DNA of 16,594 nucleotides from Deltaproteobacteria bacterium (GTDB taxonomy: Bacteria; Desulfobacterota; Desulfobulbia; Desulfobulbales; VMSU01). The translations under genes were made by a program, and so were the position numbers. Positions within the stretch are counted from its first letter, which is position 1. Every line of letters begins with the position of its first letter. The notes beneath the pieces are model-generated. The model had not been told where the DNA came from. It ran no database searches and was given only the letters and a program-made list of their open reading frames with translations. This document shows, piece after piece, positions 13,063 through 16,594 of the stretch. The DNA is taken from positions 1-16,594 of the forward strand of contig JAJYJA010000039.1 in assembly GCA_021789795.1 (NCBI GenBank), in the 5' to 3' direction.

Positions 13063-13976
13063 GACTGGGCGGCCCTGGTCTTGAGCTGGGAGAGGACAAG
13101 AAACACCGCCAGCAGGGCGATGGTGTTCAAGGGCGCGAGCCAGTAAGGGAAGTGCCGGCCAAAGGACTCCAGGATCATCACCAGGCCCAGGAAGCCGATG
13201 GAGTACATGGCGCCGTTTTTCAGGTAGTCGAAGCGGGCGATCAGGTCCAGGCCCCGGATGGTCGCCTCCCGCACCACCAGGGCGCCGATGCCGTTGCCGA
13301 TCAAGATCATGGGCACCGAGATGGTGAAGGCGAAGGCCCCCACCACCCCGTCGATAGAAAACGAGGCGTCCAGCACCTCAAGGTACAGGATCTTGCTCCA
13401 GGCGCTAAGGTGCGAGTCGGTCATCAGCCGGCGTTCCTGGTCCTCGGCGTTCTTCTTGAAGCCGTCGGTGATAAAGAACATACTGGCCCCGATGGAGGCC
13501 GAAAGCGCCAGGATGGGGTCGGTCTTGACGGCGAAGTAGATGGTCAGGGTCAGGAGCAGGGAGGAGAAGGCGTAAAACCAGACCCCGCGCCGGTGGATGA
13601 AACGCTCGGCCCGGAAGGCGTAATACTTCTCCTCGAGAAAGAGCCAGGCGAGCGACACCAGGGTCAGATACACCCCGCCGCCTAAGAGCAGCAGGGGCTT
13701 GGAGCGTTCCACGTACCCGTGGATCCGGGGATCGCCGGAAAAGACAAAGCCCACGATCTCGGCAAACGACAGCCCCGGGTTGACCAGCCAGACGATCAGG
13801 AAGGGCAGCACCCCGCGCACCACCACCACCGCCAGCAGCAGCCCCCAGACCAGGAAGATGCGGCGGAACCGCTCGGGCAGGGTCTTGAGGACGTGAGCGT
13901 TGACGATGGCGTTGTCGATGCTGGAGATGACCTCGAAGACGACCAGCCCCAGGATGATGATGACCTTGCTCAGCAT
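13059..13976 (-). CDS. DUF475/TerC-superfamily integral membrane protein
   Basis: A 305-residue polytopic protein with about eight or nine hydrophobic helices. Two intramembrane acidic motifs mark the family: FEVISSIDNAIVNAHVLKTL (E15, D21, N22) and LEVLDASFSIDGVVGAFAFT (E200, D203, D209). These pseudo-repeated E..SSIDN-like sites are shared with TerC/Alx and suggest divalent-metal handling, Mn2+ in characterised TerC relatives; tellurite resistance is the historic label. The specific function of DUF475 proteins is not established. It is convergent with the ABC ATPase (4-bp overlap in CTAG) and divergent from NhaD. The Shine-Dalgarno sequence is weak. Confidence 0.88.
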   Translation of the reverse strand: MLSKVIIILGLVVFEVISSIDNAIVNAHVLKTLPERFRRIFLVWGLLLAVVVVRGVLPFLIVWLVNPGLSFAEIVGFVFSGDPRIHGYVERSKPLLLLGGGVYLTLVSLAWLFLEEKYYAFRAERFIHRRGVWFYAFSSLLLTLTIYFAVKTDPILALSASIGASMFFITDGFKKNAEDQERRLMTDSHLSAWSKILYLEVLDASFSIDGVVGAFAFTISVPMILIGNGIGALVVREATIRGLDLIARFDYLKNGAMYSIGFLGLVMILESFGRHFPYWLAPLNTIALLAVFLVLSQLKTRAAQS

Positions 13977-14000
13977 GTCCGTACCGGAGGATTAGGGATT

Positions 14001-14099
14001 ATGACCACCCAAAACACCAAGTTAGCCGCGCCCCTTACGGCTGTCAAGCGGCATTCGCGCCTTACTGACCGCCACGACCTCCCGTCATGCCCGATCTGA
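14001..14099 (+). CDS. Possible 32-residue leader ORF upstream of nhaD
   Basis: ATG 14001 follows GGAGG (13986-13990) with 10-nt spacing and opens a 32-residue frame (MTTQNTKLAAPLTAV..., ending SCPI). It stops at 14099, 13 bp inside the NhaD gene. The NhaD start itself has no Shine-Dalgarno sequence, and an in-frame TGA lies about 20 nt upstream of it. Translational coupling through this short frame would therefore explain NhaD initiation. The peptide resembles nothing I know and may be only a ribosome-delivery leader. Confidence 0.4.
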   Translation: MTTQNTKLAAPLTAVKRHSRLTDRHDLPSCPI

Positions 14100-15448
14100 C
14101 CGCCACCGGGCCGGGGGCCGCGGCCTTGGCCTGCTTCCTCCTCTCCTACCTGGCGGTGGCCCTGGAGGAGCGGCTGCGCCTGGCCAAAAGCAAGCCGGTC
14201 ATGCTGGCCGGCGGCCTGATCTGGGCGCTGGTGGCCATCGCCTACCGAGGGGCCGGGCTGCCGGCCCAGGCGGCGGGGGAGGCCTTTAGGCACGCCCTGC
14301 TCGAGTACGCCGAGCTGCTGCTCTTCTTGCTCGCCGCCATGACCTACATCAACGTCCTGGAGGAGCGCCAGGTCTTCTCCGCCCTGCAAGGCTGGCTGAA
14401 CCGCCGGCGCTTTTCCCGGCGGGCGGTCTTCTGGCTCACCGGATTTTTGGCCTTTGTCATCTCGCCCCTGGCCGACAACCTGACCACCGCCCTATTCCTG
14501 GGGACGGTAGTGATGGCGGTGGGCGGAGACGAGCGGCGCTTCATCACCCCCGCCTGCGTCAACCTGGTGGTGGCGGCCAACGCCGGCGGGGCCTTCTCCC
14601 CCTTCGGCGACATCACCACCCTGATGGTCTGGCAGCAGGGGAAGGTGGAGTTCGGGGAATTCTTCCACCTTCTCCCGCCCGCCCTGGTCAACTGGCTTCT
14701 GCCCGCGCTCATCATCTCCCTGGCGGTGCCCGCCACCCAGCCCCGGCCTCAGGCGGGAAAGGTGATGATGCGGCGGGGCGCGAGGCGGATCATGCTGCTC
14801 TTTCTACTCACCATCGTCACCGCCGTATCCTTTCAGAACCTCCTGGGCCTGCCGGCGGCGGCGGGGATGATGCTCGGGCTTTCGTGGCTGGGCCTCTTCG
14901 TGTACTACCTGCGGATGAGGGAACGGCGCTTCGACGGCCTGGAGTCCGTCCTGGGCGAGGATGGACTGGAGGGTCGTCCGGCGGGCGCGGCCCACGACCG
15001 GGGGCCGCTCGAACTCAGGCGTCAGGTGGCCAGGGTGGAGTGGGACACCCTGCTGTTTTTCTACGGGATCATGCTCTGCGTGGCCGGGGTGGGACAATTC
15101 GGTTATCTGGCGGCCCTCTCCCGGACGCTCTATCTCCGTCTGGGGCCGACCTCGGCCAACGTCATGGTGGGGATCCTCTCCTCGGTGGTGGACAACATCC
15201 CGGTAATGTTCGCGGTGCTGACCATGAACCCGGTCATGGCCCACAGCCAGTGGCTGCTGGTCACCCTGACCGCCGGGGTGGGCGGCAGCCTGCTGGCCAT
15301 TGGCTCCGCCGCCGGGGTGGGGTTACTGGGGCTGGGGCGGGGCCGTTACACCTTCGCCTCGCACCTGCGCTGGACGCCGGTGGTGGCCCTGGGCTACGCC
15401 GCCAGCGTCTATCTCCATCTGCTGGTGAACAGCGCCCTGGGTCAATGA
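14087..15448 (+). CDS. nhaD: NhaD-type Na+/H+ antiporter
   Basis: A 453-residue inner-membrane protein with about 12 helices, of the ion transporter superfamily. Family signatures are ISPLADNLTTALFLGTVVMA (125-144, D130 N131), NAGGAFSPFGDITTLMVWQQ (165-184, D175), SSVVDNIPVMFAV in the C-terminal half, and GVGGSLLAIGSAAGVGLLG. The two inverted halves, each with a D-N pair, are the expected Na+ site arrangement. A hydrophilic loop (EDGLEGRPAGAAHDRGPLE) separates the halves. The enzyme exchanges Na+ or Li+ for protons and is typical of organisms facing salt or alkaline pH, or using a sodium cycle. Start: ATG 14087 is the only start that keeps the first helix, yet lacks a Shine-Dalgarno sequence. 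Confidence 0.93.
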   Translation: MPDLTATGPGAAALACFLLSYLAVALEERLRLAKSKPVMLAGGLIWALVAIAYRGAGLPAQAAGEAFRHALLEYAELLLFLLAAMTYINVLEERQVFSALQGWLNRRRFSRRAVFWLTGFLAFVISPLADNLTTALFLGTVVMAVGGDERRFITPACVNLVVAANAGGAFSPFGDITTLMVWQQGKVEFGEFFHLLPPALVNWLLPALIISLAVPATQPRPQAGKVMMRRGARRIMLLFLLTIVTAVSFQNLLGLPAAAGMMLGLSWLGLFVYYLRMRERRFDGLESVLGEDGLEGRPAGAAHDRGPLELRRQVARVEWDTLLFFYGIMLCVAGVGQFGYLAALSRTLYLRLGPTSANVMVGILSSVVDNIPVMFAVLTMNPVMAHSQWLLVTLTAGVGGSLLAIGSAAGVGLLGLGRGRYTFASHLRWTPVVALGYAASVYLHLLVNSALGQ

Positions 15449-15519
15449 CCTGGTGACGCCCTCGGCTACCTTCTTGCGGAGATCAGCAACGATAACCGGT
15501 TCCGGTGGCGTGACGCACG

Positions 15520-15546
15520 GTAGGGGCGACCGACCGGAGCCCCTAC
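15520..15546. repeat. GTAGGGGC palindrome, candidate copy of a small dispersed repeat
   Basis: GTAGGGGC (15520-15527) and GCCCCTAC (15539-15546) form a perfect 8-bp stem around the 11-nt GACCGACCGGA. From memory, hairpins with GTAGGGGCGACC arms are scattered in many environmental bacterial genomes. This copy has one eroded inner arm. There is only one copy in the window. There is no T-run, so it is not an obvious terminator. It lies between nhaD and the nuclease gene. Confidence 0.45.
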
Positions 15547-15578
15547 GCCGGATTCAGAACCTATTTTAGGAGGCGCTT

Positions 15579-16397
15579 ATGCGAAGGTTGATTGCGGGTT
15601 TGGCTTTGGTGGCCGTGCTGCTGGCCGGGGCGGGGGGGGCTTGGGCCTTGAGCGGACAGCTCAACATCAACACCGCCGGGGCTGGTGACTTCCAGAGACT
15701 GCCGGGGATCGGCAAGTCCCGGGCTCAGGCCATTGTCCGCTACCGCCGGCGGCTGGGGGGATTTTCCAGCCTCGACGACCTGCGCCGGACACCCCACCTG
15801 AGCGCCGCCGCCTTCCAGGCCATAGCGCCTTATCTCGCCCTCTCCGGCGCCACCACCCTGGCGGGCGACAAACCGGCCTCGCCCGTGGCCCGGCGGGGGA
15901 CGGCAGCCCCCGCCCCGGTCCCGGCGATCGGCGTCCAGCCGGGCGAGGTCCGGTTGCTTACCGATCGGGCTTATTTCCCGGCGCTGCACAGCTTAATCGA
16001 GCACGCCTACGGCGATATCGAGGTGGTGATGTTCCTGTTTAAGACCACCGCCTCGCCCCGCAACCAGGCCAATCTGCTGGCCGAAGACCTGATCGCCGCC
16101 CGCGCCCGGGGGGTGACGGTCTCGGTGCTGCTTGAAAAATCGGACTACGACCAGGAATTGAACCGGGAGAACACCAGGGTGGGGGCCAGGCTGGCCCAAG
16201 CGGGGATCCACGTCCGTTTCGACAGCCCGAACACCACCACCCACGCCAAGGCGGTGGTCATCGATCACCGCTACTGCCTGGTCGGCAGCCACAACTTCAC
16301 CGGCGCCGCCCTGGAGTACAACCACGAGGCCTCGCTGCTGGTGGACAGCCCCTCCCTGGCCGGGCAACTGCTGGACTACATGGCCAATATCCAATAA
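15579..16397 (+). CDS. Exported ComEA-like HhH plus single-HKD Nuc-type nuclease fusion
   Basis: A 272-residue protein with three parts. A signal peptide (about 1-24, ending GGAWA-LS) is followed by a ComEA-type helix-hairpin-helix pair (27-88; LNINTAG..DFQRLPGIGKSRA, then GFSSLDDLRRTPHL) that binds DNA without sequence preference. After an Ala/Pro linker (about 95-120) comes a phospholipase-D-superfamily domain (122-272) with one HKD motif, H222-A-K224-x4-D229, then GSHNFT (236-241) and NHE (248-250). Single-HKD proteins such as Nuc and the Bfil nuclease domain dimerise to form the active site. The most direct reading is a periplasmic or secreted endonuclease with its own DNA grip, for DNA uptake, scavenging or defence. 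The start has AGGAGG 5 nt upstream. It is apparently monocistronic. Confidence 0.88.
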   Translation: MRRLIAGLALVAVLLAGAGGAWALSGQLNINTAGAGDFQRLPGIGKSRAQAIVRYRRRLGGFSSLDDLRRTPHLSAAAFQAIAPYLALSGATTLAGDKPASPVARRGTAAPAPVPAIGVQPGEVRLLTDRAYFPALHSLIEHAYGDIEVVMFLFKTTASPRNQANLLAEDLIAARARGVTVSVLLEKSDYDQELNRENTRVGARLAQAGIHVRFDSPNTTTHAKAVVIDHRYCLVGSHNFTGAALEYNHEASLLVDSPSLAGQLLDYMANIQ

Positions 16398-16448
16398 CCG
16401 CCCGGCCGCCGGCAACGGATTCTTCTCCCTGACGGATCAGCCCGCACG

Positions 16449-16594
16449 CTATCGTCTCGCGCTCGCCACCCAAGCCCGGGCCTCGTCCCGGGTGGGCAGC
16501 CGGCCCACGCACTTAACCTGGCCGTCCACCACCACCGCCGGGGTGGAAAAGACCCCGTGCTTGGCGATCTGCTGAAAGTCGGTGACCTTGTCCA
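16449..16594 (-). CDS. C-terminal part of a thioredoxin_3-type disulfide protein (cut by right edge)
   Basis: The last 48 residues of a minus-strand frame can be read. They include DKVTDFQQIAKHGVFSTPAV (the cis-proline S-T-P), VVDGQVKCVGRLPTRDEARA and WVASARR, then TAG. This is the C-terminal half of a small redox-active disulfide protein, closely parallel to QTPALVINGQVKSAGRLPSP in the protein at 9372-9878. The active-site CxxC would lie beyond the window. Its final base pairs begin 51 bp after the convergent nuclease gene, with no clear terminator between them. Typical partners are permeases of the ArsP/PF03773 type, which cannot be checked here. Confidence 0.8.
   Translation of the reverse strand, partial: DKVTDFQQIAKHGVFSTPAVVVDGQVKCVGRLPTRDEARAWVASARR

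Noticed and set aside
1..16594. CRISPR array, tRNA or rRNA genes
   Set aside because: No regularly spaced direct repeats and no cloverleaf or rRNA-like stretches were seen; the three dispersed repeats are kilobases apart.

Overview
The window is GC-rich, densely packed bacterial DNA. It carries an eleven-heme c-type cytochrome with a b-type cytochrome partner, a corrinoid-protein reactivator (RACo) homologue, a 2-hydroxyacyl-CoA-dehydratase-activase-like ATPase, a PilZ protein and an NhaD antiporter. Together these suggest an anaerobic Desulfobacterota-type (deltaproteobacterial) bacterium. That assignment is inferred from gene content only; there is no rRNA or other marker gene in the window.

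Layout. 1-1900: a small PnuC-like membrane protein (minus), a CvfB-type S1 RNA-binding protein (plus) and a PilZ c-di-GMP receptor-like protein (plus) with a clear promoter, closed by a strong bidirectional terminator. 1913-4605: a minus-strand operon of multiheme cytochrome c and membrane cytochrome b, a quinone/periplasm electron-transfer pair, preceded by about 535 bp of non-coding DNA. That stretch holds a possible promoter, a TetR-operator-like palindrome, several hairpins and a 151-bp dispersed near-palindromic repeat. 4606-7907: a RACo-like ASKHA protein without its ferredoxin domain (minus), divergent from a tight three-gene operon: a seven-cysteine protein of unknown function, an HgdC/BadF-type ATPase that keeps both iron-sulfur cysteines, and a 64-residue four-cysteine protein. 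I consider this the best candidate for an undescribed system. 7954-9087: a membrane-anchored metallophosphoesterase. 9088-9371: a promoter and a decayed copy of the repeat.

9372-13062: a probable operon of a thioredoxin-like protein with an unknown N-terminal domain, then a DevBCA/MacAB-type exporter (membrane-fusion protein, permease, ATPase) with overlapping or nearly touching genes. 13059-13976: a convergent DUF475/TerC-superfamily membrane protein whose stop codon shares a CTAG with the ATPase stop. 14001-15448: a short leader ORF and an NhaD-type Na+/H+ antiporter. 15579-16397: an exported protein fusing a ComEA-like helix-hairpin-helix DNA-binding domain to a single-HKD phospholipase D/Nuc-type nuclease domain. 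16449-16594: the C-terminus of a second thioredoxin_3-type protein running off the right edge.

Two themes recur. One is low-potential redox chemistry (multiheme cytochromes, two ASKHA reactivator-type ATPases, two small disulfide proteins). The other is a dispersed imperfect-palindrome repeat, present in three copies plus stray ends, always between genes and twice directly behind a stop codon.
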